35,168 bases of DNA from contig JAAGZR010000043.1 in NCBI GenBank assembly GCA_024206155.1, positions 1-35,168 on the forward strand. The letters are read 5' to 3'. Made by a program: the position numbers and the translations under genes. Below the pieces are notes generated by a model. The model had not been told where the DNA came from. It ran no database searches and saw nothing but the letters and a program-made list of their open reading frames with translations. This stretch comes from Aliivibrio sp. GTDB lineage: Bacteria; Pseudomonadota; Gammaproteobacteria; Enterobacterales; Vibrionaceae. Below, piece by piece: positions 9,268-20,106 of this stretch. The stretch's first letter is position 1; each line of letters starts with the position of its first letter.

Positions 9268-10518
9268 ATGCTTAAGCGTGATATGAACATCGCAGATTAC
9301 GATGCAGACTTGTTTGCAGCAATCCAGGAAGAAACAGTACGTCAAGAAGAGCATATCGAGTTGATTGCTTCTGAAAACTACACTAGCCCACGGGTGATGG
9401 AAGCTCAAGGTTCACAATTAACAAACAAATACGCAGAAGGTTACCCTGGTAAGCGTTATTACGGTGGTTGTGAGTACGTTGATAAAGTGGAAACCCTAGC
9501 TATTAACCGTGCGTGTGAATTGTTTGGTGCAGAGTACGCAAACGTACAACCGCACTCAGGCTCTCAAGCAAACAATGCAGTTTACATGGCACTTCTAAAT
9601 GCTGGCGATACAGTATTAGGCATGAGCCTTGCTCACGGTGGTCACTTAACTCACGGTTCTCCAGTAAACTTCTCAGGTAAGCTTTACAACATCATTCCTT
9701 ACGGCATTGATGAAGCTGGCCAAATTGATTACGAAGAAATGGAAGCACTAGCAGTAGAACATAAACCTAAGATGATCATTGGTGGTTTCTCTGCTTACTC
9801 TCAAGTATGTGATTGGGCGCGTATGCGTGAAATCGCAGATAAAGTAGGTGCTTACTTCTTCGTAGATATGGCTCATGTAGCGGGCCTTATTGCTGCTGGT
9901 GTTTACCCTAACCCAGTACCACACGCTCACGTAGTGACGACAACTACTCATAAAACACTTGCCGGCCCTCGTGGTGGTCTTATTCTTTCTAACGAAGGCG
10001 AAGATCTTTACAAGAAACTAAACTCAGCAGTATTCCCTGGCGGCCAAGGTGGCCCTCTAATGCACGTTATCGCTGGTAAAGCGGTTGCATTTAAAGAAGC
10101 ACTAGAGCCAGAGTTTAAAGAATACCAAACGCGCGTTGTTGCTAACGCAAAAGCAATGGTTGCAGAGTTCTTAGCGCGTGGTTACAACATCGTTTCAGGT
10201 TCTACAGAGAACCACCTGTTCCTAGTTGATTTAATCGACAAAGACATTACAGGTAAAGAGGCAGATGCGGCATTAGGTTTAGCTAATATTACGGTTAACA
10301 AAAACTCTGTACCAAATGACCCACGTAGCCCGTTTGTTACTTCTGGTATACGTGTTGGCTCTCCTTCTATTACTCGCCGCGGTTTCTCTGAAGAAGATGC
10401 GAAGAACCTTGCAGGCTGGATGTGTGACATTCTAGACAACATGGGTGATGAGTCTGTTATAGAAGCGACAAAAGCAAAAGTATTAGAAATCTGTAAGCGT
10501 CTACCTGTATACGCTTAA
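9268..10518 (+). CDS. glyA: Serine hydroxymethyltransferase
   Basis: [22 protein letters not shown]...[21 protein letters not shown]...[14 protein letters not shown] (PLP lysine motif). Confidence 0.98.
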   Translation: MLKRDMNIADYDADLFAAIQEETVRQEEHIELIASENYTSPRVMEAQGSQLTNKYAEGYPGKRYYGGCEYVDKVETLAINRACELFGAEYANVQPHSGSQANNAVYMALLNAGDTVLGMSLAHGGHLTHGSPVNFSGKLYNIIPYGIDEAGQIDYEEMEALAVEHKPKMIIGGFSAYSQVCDWARMREIADKVGAYFFVDMAHVAGLIAAGVYPNPVPHAHVVTTTTHKTLAGPRGGLILSNEGEDLYKKLNSAVFPGGQGGPLMHVIAGKAVAFKEALEPEFKEYQTRVVANAKAMVAEFLARGYNIVSGSTENHLFLVDLIDKDITGKEADAALGLANITVNKNSVPNDPRSPFVTSGIRVGSPSITRRGFSEEDAKNLAGWMCDILDNMGDESVIEATKAKVLEICKRLPVYA

Positions 10519-10542
10519 TACTTTTTCTCGAGACTAAATTTG

Positions 10543-10575
10543 AAAGGCTAGCCTGTTATGGGCTAGCCTTTTTTA
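10543..10575 (+). terminator. Rho-independent terminator after glyA
   Basis: aaaggctagcc tgttat gggctagcctttttt. Confidence 0.85.
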
Positions 10576-10766
10576 TTGGTTATTTATATGATTTTTCAGC
10601 TTAATAACTGTGAACTAAAGTACAGATAATTCATGAGGAATGATTTCTAGTTCATAATTTTTATTATATTTCTGTATTATTTGTGAGAACAAGTAAAAGT
10701 AATTGTGATATGTTTCGGTCTCAGTGAACTGAACGATTAGTTTCAGTGCTTCTAAAAGGTTGAATC

Positions 10767-13700
10767 ATGGGTAAAAAATTATTGTTCGCATCATTGATAT
10801 CATTGATGCTAGCTGGCTGTAATCAAGAAGAAATAAATATAAATGGAACTATTCCAGATATTGGTGGTGAAGGTGGAGTTACTCCACCAACAACACCAGA
10901 TCTCGAACCAGAAAGTATCCCATATCGTTTTACATTAACTAGTGGTTCGAAACCTATAGTTGGCGCTACGTGTGATGGGATTAAATCTGATAACACTGGA
11001 CTTGTTGCTCTTGAGTATAAAGATAACTCACTGCCATCAAGTATTGCGTGTTTTATTGATGGAACTCCTTTATCTACATTTGATCTTTCGACAACAAGAT
11101 CAAATATAATCAGTCTTCCCCTTGAATTAGATAGTGATATATCTTCACTTAAAAAAGAAACTAATAGTGATGCCTTTGCAAATATTAAGTCGCTATTAGG
11201 TACAGTCGATGCTGATGGTGTTAAATCGAATGGTTATCAGTTTATTGATGGTGAAAAGAGTACAATAAATTTTACTAAGCACCAGCCTGATGCATTAACT
11301 AAAAATGAAAATGATTTTTTAATGCAAAATATTAGTTATCTAAATGACGATAAACCCGCGGGTGTTGAACCTGGTCATGGCACAGATATTAAACCGGAAA
11401 TTACTCCAGGATCTGATGATGTTACTGGTGGTAGTGGTATTGTTAGTTCAAATGCAGAAAAACAATATGCCTATATACCAGAGGTTGCGATACCTGAGAA
11501 ATCAATATTAGTATTTGATGGTCAACCTGTTGTTGGCGTGGAATATTATGGTCCGACATATCGTGGTACAACAGGCGAGAGTGGTTCATTTGAATATAAC
11601 TGGGGCGATGAAGTTACCTTTGGTATTCAAGCATTAACATTGGGTTCAATAAAAGCGAAAGGATTAGATGTTCAACTTAGTGCTTTAGCTGCGGATCCAA
11701 GTAAATCAAAAAATGTTGAAAATCTAATTAAGCAATTTGATAAAGATAAGTTAGGACCATGGGTTATTGAACAAGATGTACATGAACGTTTTGCGTTAGA
11801 GTCGAATAATATTGTTGAATTGATCAATATGAACTTAACGAGCGGAGATACATCAAGTTTTGATCCTAGTTTTGGTACGCCTCCACAAGTTGAAAATGAA
11901 TTCATTGCTCAGTTTAATGATGGCGGAAGTGCGTTTGATATAGTTACATCGTTAGGTTTAGTTTCTATCAATGCCAATACGTATACTTTTTCGCCTTATG
12001 TCAGTTTGCGTAGTGTTAATAGAGCGGAAACCGCATTTGATGCACTATTAATAATGATGGGGCAAAATGATGTAGACGCTAAGAATGACGTTACGCATTT
12101 TCATGTTTTTGGTAATCAAAATGATGGGTATCAGATGCCAAGTCCTCATGCCGCAACTTTTATCAATATTGATAATAATTCTGCGCCTGTAGTAATGCCT
12201 CGTAGCGATTTAAATGCTTATATTCCATTTGGTCAGTTAGCAGTAACGGATAAGTTTAGCCGTCCATTTTTTACGTTAACGAATGATCCTAAAACAACAC
12301 CAACGTATATTGATGCTAAAAATAAAACGCATTGGAATTTAAAAGATCAACCAGTTGCAGCTGACTCTGTTGAAAGCTCATATAAGATGAACAAAGAAAC
12401 AGCAATATTTGAGCTTCCATTTGTGGTTTCAGGAAAAATTGGGGAAGGTAAAGTTTTAGTACTTGGTAATTCCTTATATAACTCTATTTTAGTTTGCCCT
12501 GAAAATTATAGTTATAATTCAAGCAGTAACGATGGAGTTTGTGTTAATGGAAATGGCACCACAGACAGTCTTGATATGTTTAATTTCTTTGTTAATGCAC
12601 TAGGCTGGTTAGATACAGATAACAGAGGAATTAATATTGCGACCAATCGTGTTGATGGTTATTTTTCTCAAATAAACGGATTTAATAGTTATTCATTTGA
12701 GTTAAATTCTAAATTTACGTATTTAGGTATGACGATGGAAACGGGTATTTCACCTCAAAGTCTAAATGTAGATACCAATCCTATTTATATTCTACAAGCC
12801 TACCCAGTAAGAGATCGACATCCAGACCGCCCAGATTATGAGGCACCATTAATCGATGATAATGACGTAAATGCATTAATTGATTATGTTAATCAAGGTG
12901 GTAGCGTGTTGATTATGGAGAGTCTATATAATCGTGATTTACCTATGTTAGGTCGATTTTTAGATACGGCAGGGATTAGCTCTATTGGTCGTAATAATGT
13001 CGTGAAGTTTGCAGGTAAATTACCAAGTAATTTTATTGCTGAATTAGGTAAAGGTGGCACATCATTACGTCCAGTATACACAGAAGAAGTATATGTTCTA
13101 GAAGGTCTAGCATTTGAGGCGACTTCGGTTGATGCGAATGGTATTCCGGAGAAAGGATATAAGTACAATGAAGGCACAAATACGTATTCTTGGGGTGATA
13201 AATCTATTAATAATAAAGCGATTCTTCGTGCATTATATCGCCCTCAGCAAGTGAGAGATGAAAATCGTCATAATGTGACTAAAGAGTGCCAGCAACAAAC
13301 AGATTTAGTTGATAATGCTTTACAGGCTTGTATTGATACTAAGTTAAATCAATTAGCTCAAGACGGTTTAAATAAATGGATTTTGGATGTTAAGGGTATT
13401 TATGGAGTGGAAGAGTGTACTAATAGCGACTATCAATATCAGTTAGATTGTATTGAACGTCGTGAAGGTAATGGTATTCCGCTATCTAAGACTATTTATC
13501 CTGGTGCAACAGATATGGTCCAAGCTTTTGCTCGTTTACCAATGAGTAAAGATGTATCCAATGCTATGATTGAAGCTGCAAATATGGGCACTAACCTGAC
13601 TGATCTTTATCAACATGAACTGTACTATCGTACAAGTGGTAAAGAAGGTGTTCGTTTAAGTGGTATTGATGTAGACCGTATTTATAATAATTTATCTGCT

Positions 13701-15479
13701 TGGATGTGGAATAATGAGCAGTACCGTTATGACGGTTCTGCTAAGGACGAGTTTGGACATAAAACGGTAGTAGAGTTCTTAAATTGTTATTCAAATAATA
13801 CGTATGGTAATCCAAGCGCAAAGAATGTAATTGAGTGTCCTGAAGAGCTAAAGGCTGAAATGCTAGCAAAAGGCTTCTTAGTAACGGTTGATGGAGTAAA
13901 TAAATTAAACCCATCTTATCCATTAAATTATATGGAAAAACCACTAACACGAATGATGCTAGGTCGCTCATATTTTGATGTTGATGCGAAAAATCCAACA
14001 GCAGAGGATCGTGGTGTACAAGTTGATGTTCGTTCTTACCCTGGTGTAGCGACAACAGCAGCACCAGCAAAAGATATCACAATTCATAAAGGCTCTCGCC
14101 AGTCTGCGGGTGTGTGGATCTCTGCTCGCAAAGTCGCTTACGTTAATGGTTTAGCTGCAGACGATACCGTAATGGTTGCTATGGCTGACAATCTAACTGG
14201 CCGAGTTAATCATGAAATGGCATTAAATCGACCTCCGCGCGTAAGCATGAGCTTTAATGGTGTGGAAGCTGCAAATGGTTTTAAAGTACCTTATGGTGGA
14301 TCTGTGTATATCACTCTTGGGTCTAAAGAATCAGCGGAAGTCAGCTTTGGTGGTGCGGCAATATCAGTGCCAATGTTTAAAATGACATCAGCAACAGAAG
14401 GTTCATGGATTACAACTCCTGAAGAAAGTGATGCGCCAATCACAGAAGTTGTGGGTAAACGTTTCAGTTATACAACGACAACAGCAGGTATTAAGGGGCA
14501 TTCTGACGCTGATGTTTTGGAAATGACCAAACAATTTGATCTGTTTACCATTGGGGTTAATGAGTTTTATGGTCGTGATGAAGTATCTGGTATTCACACA
14601 ATGTTTACAGATAGCACGCCTGAATTAGAATATCAAAATATGCGTTTAGTTGATGATATTCAAATTTCAATTGGTTCTGCACACTCTGGCTATCCAGTAA
14701 TGAGTACGAGTTTCCCTCGTCAAAAAACAGCATCATTGTTTGAAGCAACAAATAACTGGATGCTTGGTCATGAAATCGGTCATAACCAAGCAGCCAATTG
14801 GTTAAATGTTGCAGGTGCAGGTGAAACGGCAAATAATGTATTAGCCTTGTATACTCAAGAACGTAATACTGGTGATATGTCTCGCATTAAAGTATCCATT
14901 AAAAATGCAATAGAATGGGCTAATGGAGAGCACCCATGGGCAGATGGAACTAATGCTGACCGTTTAAATTTCTTTGGTCAGTTAAAACTTTGGGCTGAAG
15001 ATAATTTTGATATCGCTCAATGGGAATCTGAAGATAAGTTGGCCGAAGAGCACAGTATTTATAATAAAAATGACGCTGGTCAATACGATCAAGGTTGGAA
15101 CTTTTATAAATATTTACATCGAGCAGCTCGTATGCCTGAGACATTTACAGAAGGGCCTAAGACTAACGATGTAAACTACTGTTCATCACAATTTGCTCAA
15201 TCTAATAAATTATCTAACCAAGATATGATGATGATCTGTACATCGTTCTTAACGGGTAAAGATATTGAGACTTTCTTTACTAAATGGAAGTTTGGTGAAT
15301 CGAAAGTAACACTGCAAAGCGGTGATAAATACTCTGTAGGTATTTCAGAATCTGCTTTAGCGGTAATGGTAGATATGCGTGGAAAAGGTATTATAGAATC
15401 ATCAAAGATGTCTCCATTAGATGTAAAAGAGACAAATCCTAAAGATGTTATGTTACCTCAAGTACCTTACTTTAATTAA
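10767..15479 (+). CDS. Large lipoprotein metallopeptidase, peptidase M60 family (SslE/AcfD-like)
   Basis: Lipobox SLMLAGC at the N-terminus; gluzincin motif HEIGHNQAANWLNVAGAGE (HExxH-X13-E); 1570 aa with the general SslE/AcfD architecture. Confidence 0.88.
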   Translation: MGKKLLFASLISLMLAGCNQEEININGTIPDIGGEGGVTPPTTPDLEPESIPYRFTLTSGSKPIVGATCDGIKSDNTGLVALEYKDNSLPSSIACFIDGTPLSTFDLSTTRSNIISLPLELDSDISSLKKETNSDAFANIKSLLGTVDADGVKSNGYQFIDGEKSTINFTKHQPDALTKNENDFLMQNISYLNDDKPAGVEPGHGTDIKPEITPGSDDVTGGSGIVSSNAEKQYAYIPEVAIPEKSILVFDGQPVVGVEYYGPTYRGTTGESGSFEYNWGDEVTFGIQALTLGSIKAKGLDVQLSALAADPSKSKNVENLIKQFDKDKLGPWVIEQDVHERFALESNNIVELINMNLTSGDTSSFDPSFGTPPQVENEFIAQFNDGGSAFDIVTSLGLVSINANTYTFSPYVSLRSVNRAETAFDALLIMMGQNDVDAKNDVTHFHVFGNQNDGYQMPSPHAATFINIDNNSAPVVMPRSDLNAYIPFGQLAVTDKFSRPFFTLTNDPKTTPTYIDAKNKTHWNLKDQPVAADSVESSYKMNKETAIFELPFVVSGKIGEGKVLVLGNSLYNSILVCPENYSYNSSSNDGVCVNGNGTTDSLDMFNFFVNALGWLDTDNRGINIATNRVDGYFSQINGFNSYSFELNSKFTYLGMTMETGISPQSLNVDTNPIYILQAYPVRDRHPDRPDYEAPLIDDNDVNALIDYVNQGGSVLIMESLYNRDLPMLGRFLDTAGISSIGRNNVVKFAGKLPSNFIAELGKGGTSLRPVYTEEVYVLEGLAFEATSVDANGIPEKGYKYNEGTNTYSWGDKSINNKAILRALYRPQQVRDENRHNVTKECQQQTDLVDNALQACIDTKLNQLAQDGLNKWILDVKGIYGVEECTNSDYQYQLDCIERREGNGIPLSKTIYPGATDMVQAFARLPMSKDVSNAMIEAANMGTNLTDLYQHELYYRTSGKEGVRLSGIDVDRIYNNLSAWMWNNEQYRYDGSAKDEFGHKTVVEFLNCYSNNTYGNPSAKNVIECPEELKAEMLAKGFLVTVDGVNKLNPSYPLNYMEKPLTRMMLGRSYFDVDAKNPTAEDRGVQVDVRSYPGVATTAAPAKDITIHKGSRQSAGVWISARKVAYVNGLAADDTVMVAMADNLTGRVNHEMALNRPPRVSMSFNGVEAANGFKVPYGGSVYITLGSKESAEVSFGGAAISVPMFKMTSATEGSWITTPEESDAPITEVVGKRFSYTTTTAGIKGHSDADVLEMTKQFDLFTIGVNEFYGRDEVSGIHTMFTDSTPELEYQNMRLVDDIQISIGSAHSGYPVMSTSFPRQKTASLFEATNNWMLGHEIGHNQAANWLNVAGAGETANNVLALYTQERNTGDMSRIKVSIKNAIEWANGEHPWADGTNADRLNFFGQLKLWAEDNFDIAQWESEDKLAEEHSIYNKNDAGQYDQGWNFYKYLHRAARMPETFTEGPKTNDVNYCSSQFAQSNKLSNQDMMMICTSFLTGKDIETFFTKWKFGESKVTLQSGDKYSVGISESALAVMVDMRGKGIIESSKMSPLDVKETNPKDVMLPQVPYFN

Positions 15480-15492
15480 TTTGTAATCAAAC

Positions 15493-15530
15493 AAAAGCCC
15501 CCGAACCATCAAGGTTCGGGGGCTTTTTAT
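15493..15530. terminator. Strong, probably bidirectional terminator
   Basis: aaaagcccccgaacc atcaa ggttcgggggcttttt between convergent genes. Confidence 0.9.
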
Positions 15531-15556
15531 TACCTGTAAGTAAATAAAATAAAAAC

Positions 15557-15883
15557 TTACTTATTAATATTAATCAACGCACCAGATTTACATTGGAAAG
15601 TATAGTAACGGCTTGTTTCGTTAAACTTACCTAAACCTTCACCAGTACAGTAATCAACGTTAATATCACGCATTATATCTAGTGTCTTTTGGCTATTTAG
15701 TTGGAACTTAGAACCATCGCTACATACGATACGAACACGGCCATCATCACTAACTGAATAGACTTTCACTTCAGTATTACAGAGCTCAAAAGAGGCATCT
15801 TGATAATTGTCTTGTTGTTTTGGTGCACTGCTACAGCCAGCTAAAACTAGTGCAAAGACACACGCTAAACTGATTTTTTTCAT
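15557..15883 (-). CDS. Small lipoprotein of unknown function
   Basis: MKKISLACVFALVLAGCSSAPKQQ lipobox; 108 aa. Confidence 0.75.
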   Translation of the reverse strand: MKKISLACVFALVLAGCSSAPKQQDNYQDASFELCNTEVKVYSVSDDGRVRIVCSDGSKFQLNSQKTLDIMRDINVDYCTGEGLGKFNETSRYYTFQCKSGALININK

Positions 15884-16108
15884 TGTGATGATTCCCTTAA
15901 TCTACATTATCTTATAAATATATCGTGTCTACTTAATGAATGCGAGTTTCAATCTAATAAATCAGAGCTAAACCTTAATGGTATTAATTTGAGATGTGAG
16001 CTCTGCCATTGTTTGTTTTATAAGTTGTATATTATTGATTAAGCACGTGAGCATAGGCACAGTTCTGCTTTTCTTGTACACTAAATAAAAAAGAATAGGA
16101 GGCAACTT

Positions 16109-16558
16109 ATGCATTGTCCATTTTGTAGCGCAACAGACACGAAAGTCATCGATTCACGATTAGTTTCCGATGGGCATCAAGTTCGTCGTCGCCGACAGTG
16201 TTTGGCGTGCAGTGAGCGATTTACTACTTTTGAATCGGCTGAATTAGTGATGCCAAAAGTGATTAAATCGAATGGTAATCGCGAACCATTCGATGAAGAT
16301 AAATTATCTGGTGGTCTATATCGTTCGTTAGAGAAGCGACCAGTGAGTGCCGATTTAGTTGAGTTATCATTAAATACCATTAAATCACAATTACGAGCAA
16401 CAGGTGAGCGAGAAGTGCCTTCAGATATGATTGGTAACCTTGTAATGGACCAATTAAAAGAACTCGATAAAGTGGCTTATATACGTTTTGCTTCTGTCTA
16501 TCGTAGTTTTGAAGACATTAAAGAGTTCGGTGAAGAAATCGCAAAATTAGAGAAATAA
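16109..16558 (+). CDS. nrdR: Transcriptional repressor NrdR
   Basis: [18 protein letters not shown]...[17 protein letters not shown] zinc ribbon plus ATP-cone. Confidence 0.98.
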   Translation: MHCPFCSATDTKVIDSRLVSDGHQVRRRRQCLACSERFTTFESAELVMPKVIKSNGNREPFDEDKLSGGLYRSLEKRPVSADLVELSLNTIKSQLRATGEREVPSDMIGNLVMDQLKELDKVAYIRFASVYRSFEDIKEFGEEIAKLEK

Positions 16559-16559
16559 C

Positions 16560-17681
16560 ATGAAATTTACCTCCCAAGATCACCAAATGATGCAAAGAGC
16601 CATTTCATTGGCAAGACAAGGTATTTATACCACTGCACCAAACCCAAACGTAGGGTGTGTATTGGTAAAAAATGGACAGATTATTGGTGAGGGGGCGCAT
16701 TTAAAAGCGGGTGAGCCACATGCTGAAGTACATGCATTGCGTCAGGCTGGTAAAAATGCCGAAAATGCCACTGCGTATGTGACATTGGAGCCTTGTTCAC
16801 ATTATGGAAGAACCCCACCTTGTGCTGAAGGTTTAATAAAAGCGGGTGTTGCCAAGGTTATTTGTGCAATGGTTGATTCTAATCCTCAAGTCGCAGGACG
16901 AGGTTTAGCCATGTTAAATGAGGCTGGTATTGAAACGGCGTCAGGCTTATTAGAAGCCGATGCAAGAGCCTTAAATCCTTCCTTCTTACAACGTATGGAA
17001 ACGGGAAAGCCATTTGTTCAATTAAAAATGGCAGCGAGTTTAGATGGTAAAACGGCATTAGAGAACGGGGTAAGCCAATGGATAACATCAAAAGAAGCAA
17101 GGCAAGATGTTCAGCGCTACCGCGCTCAATCTGGAGCTATTTTATCTACATCGAAAACGGTAATTGAAGATAATGCATCTCTAAATGTTCGCTGGGAAGA
17201 ACTCCCTATATCAATTCAGAAATCTTATCAAAAAGACACAGTAAGACAGCCTCTTCGTATTATTCTCGATCGCCAACATCAATTAACACCTGACTTGAAG
17301 TTATTTATGACCGAGGGAGAAGTTGTTACTGCCTCTTCTCAATATACTCACTCTATAACACCACAAGATAATCATTTGCATTGTAATGTTACTGAAGATG
17401 GTCAGCTCAACTTATCTGAAATCATTGATAAAGTAGCAAAGTATCACAATGTTAATCATATTTGGGTTGAAGCGGGCGCAACATTAGCAGCAAGCATGAT
17501 AAAAGCGGATCTTGTGGACGAACTGATTATTTATCTTGCACCTAAGTTAATGGGCGCTGATGGGCGCAGTTTATTAAATCTCGTTGGATTAAAAGCCATG
17601 TCTGAAGCGTTAGAGTTAGATATTACGGATGTTCGAATGGTCGGAAAAGACATTCGTATTACAGCAAAAATAGTAAGGTAA
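16560..17681 (+). CDS. ribD: Bifunctional diaminohydroxyphosphoribosylaminopyrimidine deaminase / 5-amino-6-(5-phosphoribosylamino)uracil reductase
   Basis: GEPHAEVHAL and TLEPCSHYGRTPPCAEGLI deaminase motifs, then a reductase domain. Confidence 0.97.
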   Translation: MKFTSQDHQMMQRAISLARQGIYTTAPNPNVGCVLVKNGQIIGEGAHLKAGEPHAEVHALRQAGKNAENATAYVTLEPCSHYGRTPPCAEGLIKAGVAKVICAMVDSNPQVAGRGLAMLNEAGIETASGLLEADARALNPSFLQRMETGKPFVQLKMAASLDGKTALENGVSQWITSKEARQDVQRYRAQSGAILSTSKTVIEDNASLNVRWEELPISIQKSYQKDTVRQPLRIILDRQHQLTPDLKLFMTEGEVVTASSQYTHSITPQDNHLHCNVTEDGQLNLSEIIDKVAKYHNVNHIWVEAGATLAASMIKADLVDELIIYLAPKLMGADGRSLLNLVGLKAMSEALELDITDVRMVGKDIRITAKIVR

Positions 17682-17684
17682 CAG

Positions 17685-18341
17685 ATGTTTACAGGAATTA
17701 TTGAGTCAATAGGAACACTTCAGGCAATCACTCCAAAAGGTGAAGATATTAGTGTTACCGTCAATGTTGGTAAGTTAGACATGGGCGATGTAAAGCTTGG
17801 AGATAGCATTGCCACCAACGGTGTGTGCTTAACGGTTGTTGCGATGACAGAGCATACCTATACTGCTGATTTATCGTTAGAGACGTTAAAACGTACTGGT
17901 TTTGTTGATTACAAAGCGGGCGATAAAGTCAATCTTGAAAAAGCCATGTTACCAACGACTCGCTTTGGTGGTCATATTGTCTCTGGCCATGTTGATGCAG
18001 TTGGTGAAATTATTGAACGCCATCAAACAGGTCGAGCGGTTGAGTTTTGGATCCAATTACCACAAAGTTTAGCAAAGTATGTGGTAGAAAAAGGGTCGAT
18101 TACAGTTGATGGCATTAGCTTAACGGTGAACGATTTACGTAAAAATGCATTTAAGCTGACGATCGTTCCTCATACGGCAGCAGAAACAACCATGGATAAC
18201 TTTTCGGTAGGACAAAAAGTCAATCTAGAAGTCGATGTTATCGCTCGTTATTTAGAAAGACTTGTGATCGGACAGAAAGAAGAGCAACCTGAGTCTTCTG
18301 TTACGATGGATCTTTTGGCAAAATCAGGTTTCTTAAAATAA
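17685..18341 (+). CDS. ribE: Riboflavin synthase (alpha subunit)
   Basis: MFTGIIESIG... duplicated lumazine-binding domains; GGHIVSGHVD. Confidence 0.96.
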   Translation: MFTGIIESIGTLQAITPKGEDISVTVNVGKLDMGDVKLGDSIATNGVCLTVVAMTEHTYTADLSLETLKRTGFVDYKAGDKVNLEKAMLPTTRFGGHIVSGHVDAVGEIIERHQTGRAVEFWIQLPQSLAKYVVEKGSITVDGISLTVNDLRKNAFKLTIVPHTAAETTMDNFSVGQKVNLEVDVIARYLERLVIGQKEEQPESSVTMDLLAKSGFLK

Positions 18342-18378
18342 CCACTTAACCTAACTTAATATATTAAAGGTATTTCAC

Positions 18379-19488
18379 ATGGCAATTAGCTCAGCAAAAG
18401 ACATTATTGAAGATATTCGTTTAGGTAAGATGGTTATCCTAATGGATGATGAAGATCGTGAAAATGAAGGCGATTTGATCATTGCTGCAGAAAAAATTAC
18501 ACCAGAAGCTATTAATTTCATGGCAACACACGGTCGTGGTTTAATTTGTCTAACGATGACTAAAGATCGTTGTGAAAAGCTGGGCCTTCCACCAATGGTA
18601 CAAGATAATAACGCACAGTTTACGACTAACTTCACTGTGTCCATTGAAGCAGCTGAAGGAGTAACAACAGGTATTTCAGCAGCTGACCGTTCTCGTACAG
18701 TAGAAGCTGCAGTTACTAAAAATGCAGTTGCTGCAGATTTAGTGCAGCCTGGCCATATTTTCCCGCTAGCGGCTCAAGAAGGTGGAGTATTAACTCGCGC
18801 TGGCCATACTGAGGCGGGTTGTGATTTAGCGCGTTTAGCTGGTTTTGAACCTGCAGGTGTGATTGTTGAAATCTTAAATGATGACGGGACAATGGCTCGC
18901 CGACCTGATTTAGAGGTTTTTGCTGAAAAGCACGATATCAAATTGGGTACCATTGCCGATTTAATTGAATACCGTAATGATAACGAAACCACGATTGAGC
19001 GTGTTGCTGAATGTAAGTTACCAACAGAGTTTGGTGACTTTGATTTAGTGACTTACCGTGACACCATCGACAATCAACTTCATTATGCAATGAAAAAAGA
19101 GAATGCATCAGATAACGCGCCTTTAGTTCGTGTTCATCTACAAGATACCTTTACCGATATCCTTCATTCTGACCGTTGTTCTGAGCGCAGTTGGACATTA
19201 CCAATAGCAATGCAGCGCATTGCAAATGAAGGAGGTGTACTGGTTATTTTAGGTAACGAAGAATCTGCAGATAGTATTGTTCATAAAATCAAAGTATTAG
19301 AACGACAAGATAGTGGTGAAGCGCCAACCATGGCAAAAAAACAGGGTACTTCTCGCCGTGTCGGTGTTGGGTCTCAAATCCTAGCTGATTTAGGGATCTC
19401 TGATATGCGTTTATTATCGTCGTCTTCAAAGCGTTACCATTCATTATCAGGCTTTGGCCTTAATGTGGTTGAATACGTATCAAAATAA
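18379..19488 (+). CDS. ribB: 3,4-dihydroxy-2-butanone-4-phosphate synthase with degenerate GTP cyclohydrolase II-like C-terminal domain (RibBA/RibBX type)
   Basis: N-terminal [21 protein letters not shown] and [16 protein letters not shown] (RibB). The C-terminal half aligns with RibA but lacks the zinc-binding Cys motif. Confidence 0.93.
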   Translation: MAISSAKDIIEDIRLGKMVILMDDEDRENEGDLIIAAEKITPEAINFMATHGRGLICLTMTKDRCEKLGLPPMVQDNNAQFTTNFTVSIEAAEGVTTGISAADRSRTVEAAVTKNAVAADLVQPGHIFPLAAQEGGVLTRAGHTEAGCDLARLAGFEPAGVIVEILNDDGTMARRPDLEVFAEKHDIKLGTIADLIEYRNDNETTIERVAECKLPTEFGDFDLVTYRDTIDNQLHYAMKKENASDNAPLVRVHLQDTFTDILHSDRCSERSWTLPIAMQRIANEGGVLVILGNEESADSIVHKIKVLERQDSGEAPTMAKKQGTSRRVGVGSQILADLGISDMRLLSSSSKRYHSLSGFGLNVVEYVSK

Positions 19489-19498
19489 CGCCTCTCAT

Positions 19499-19523
19499 GG
19501 GCTCTATTGAGTAAATAGAGCCC
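19499..19523 (+). repeat. Intercistronic hairpin between ribB and ribH
   Basis: gggctctatt gagta aatagagccc, with no convincing T-run. Confidence 0.65.
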
Positions 19524-19635
19524 AAATAATTAGATATTTGTCACAAAGCTGTGATAGAATTCGCCGATTCTCACTATTATATAGTTGAAAATAGTTACCC
19601 AGTTTAATTGGAATAATATAGATACAGGAAGGCTT

Positions 19636-20106
19636 ATGAACGTAATTGAAGGCGGCGTTGCTGCACCTAATGCGAAAATTGCAATTGTCATTTCTCGCTT
19701 TAATAGCTTTATTAATGAAAGTTTACTTTCTGGCGCTATTGATACTTTAACGCGTTTTGGTCAAGTATCTGAAGAAAACATCACTGTTGTTCGCTGCCCT
19801 GGCGCTGTAGAATTACCATTAGTTGCTCAACGAGTAGCTAAAACAGCAAAATATGATGCTATTGTTTCATTGGGTTCTGTTATTCGTGGTGGTACACCAC
19901 ATTTTGACTATGTATGTAGTGAATGCAATAAGGGTCTAGCACAAGTATCTCTGGAGTATAGCATTCCAGTGGCGTTTGGTGTTTTGACTGTTGATACTAT
20001 CGATCAAGCAATCGAGCGCGCCGGTACCAAGGCTGGTAATAAAGGGGCAGAGGCTGCACTAAGCGCACTCGAAATGATTAATGTTCTGTCTCAAATCGAA
20101 TCCTAA
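19636..20106 (+). CDS. ribH: 6,7-dimethyl-8-ribityllumazine synthase
   Basis: [31 protein letters not shown]...[10 protein letters not shown]. Start set at 19636, downstream of aggaaggctt, instead of the ORF-track start at 19585. Confidence 0.96.
   Translation: MNVIEGGVAAPNAKIAIVISRFNSFINESLLSGAIDTLTRFGQVSEENITVVRCPGAVELPLVAQRVAKTAKYDAIVSLGSVIRGGTPHFDYVCSECNKGLAQVSLEYSIPVAFGVLTVDTIDQAIERAGTKAGNKGAEAALSALEMINVLSQIES

Noticed and set aside
13741-15144. Several minus-strand ORFs inside the M60 gene (for example 13741-14070, 14605-14832, 14950-15144)
   Set aside because: Antisense ORFs in a long coding gene with a strong metallopeptidase signature; no independent coding evidence.
16109-20106. 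FMN riboswitch in the riboflavin cluster
   Set aside because: No RFN-element-like conserved segments could be recognised in the gaps before ribD, ribE, ribB or ribH. A covariance-model search would be needed to be certain.
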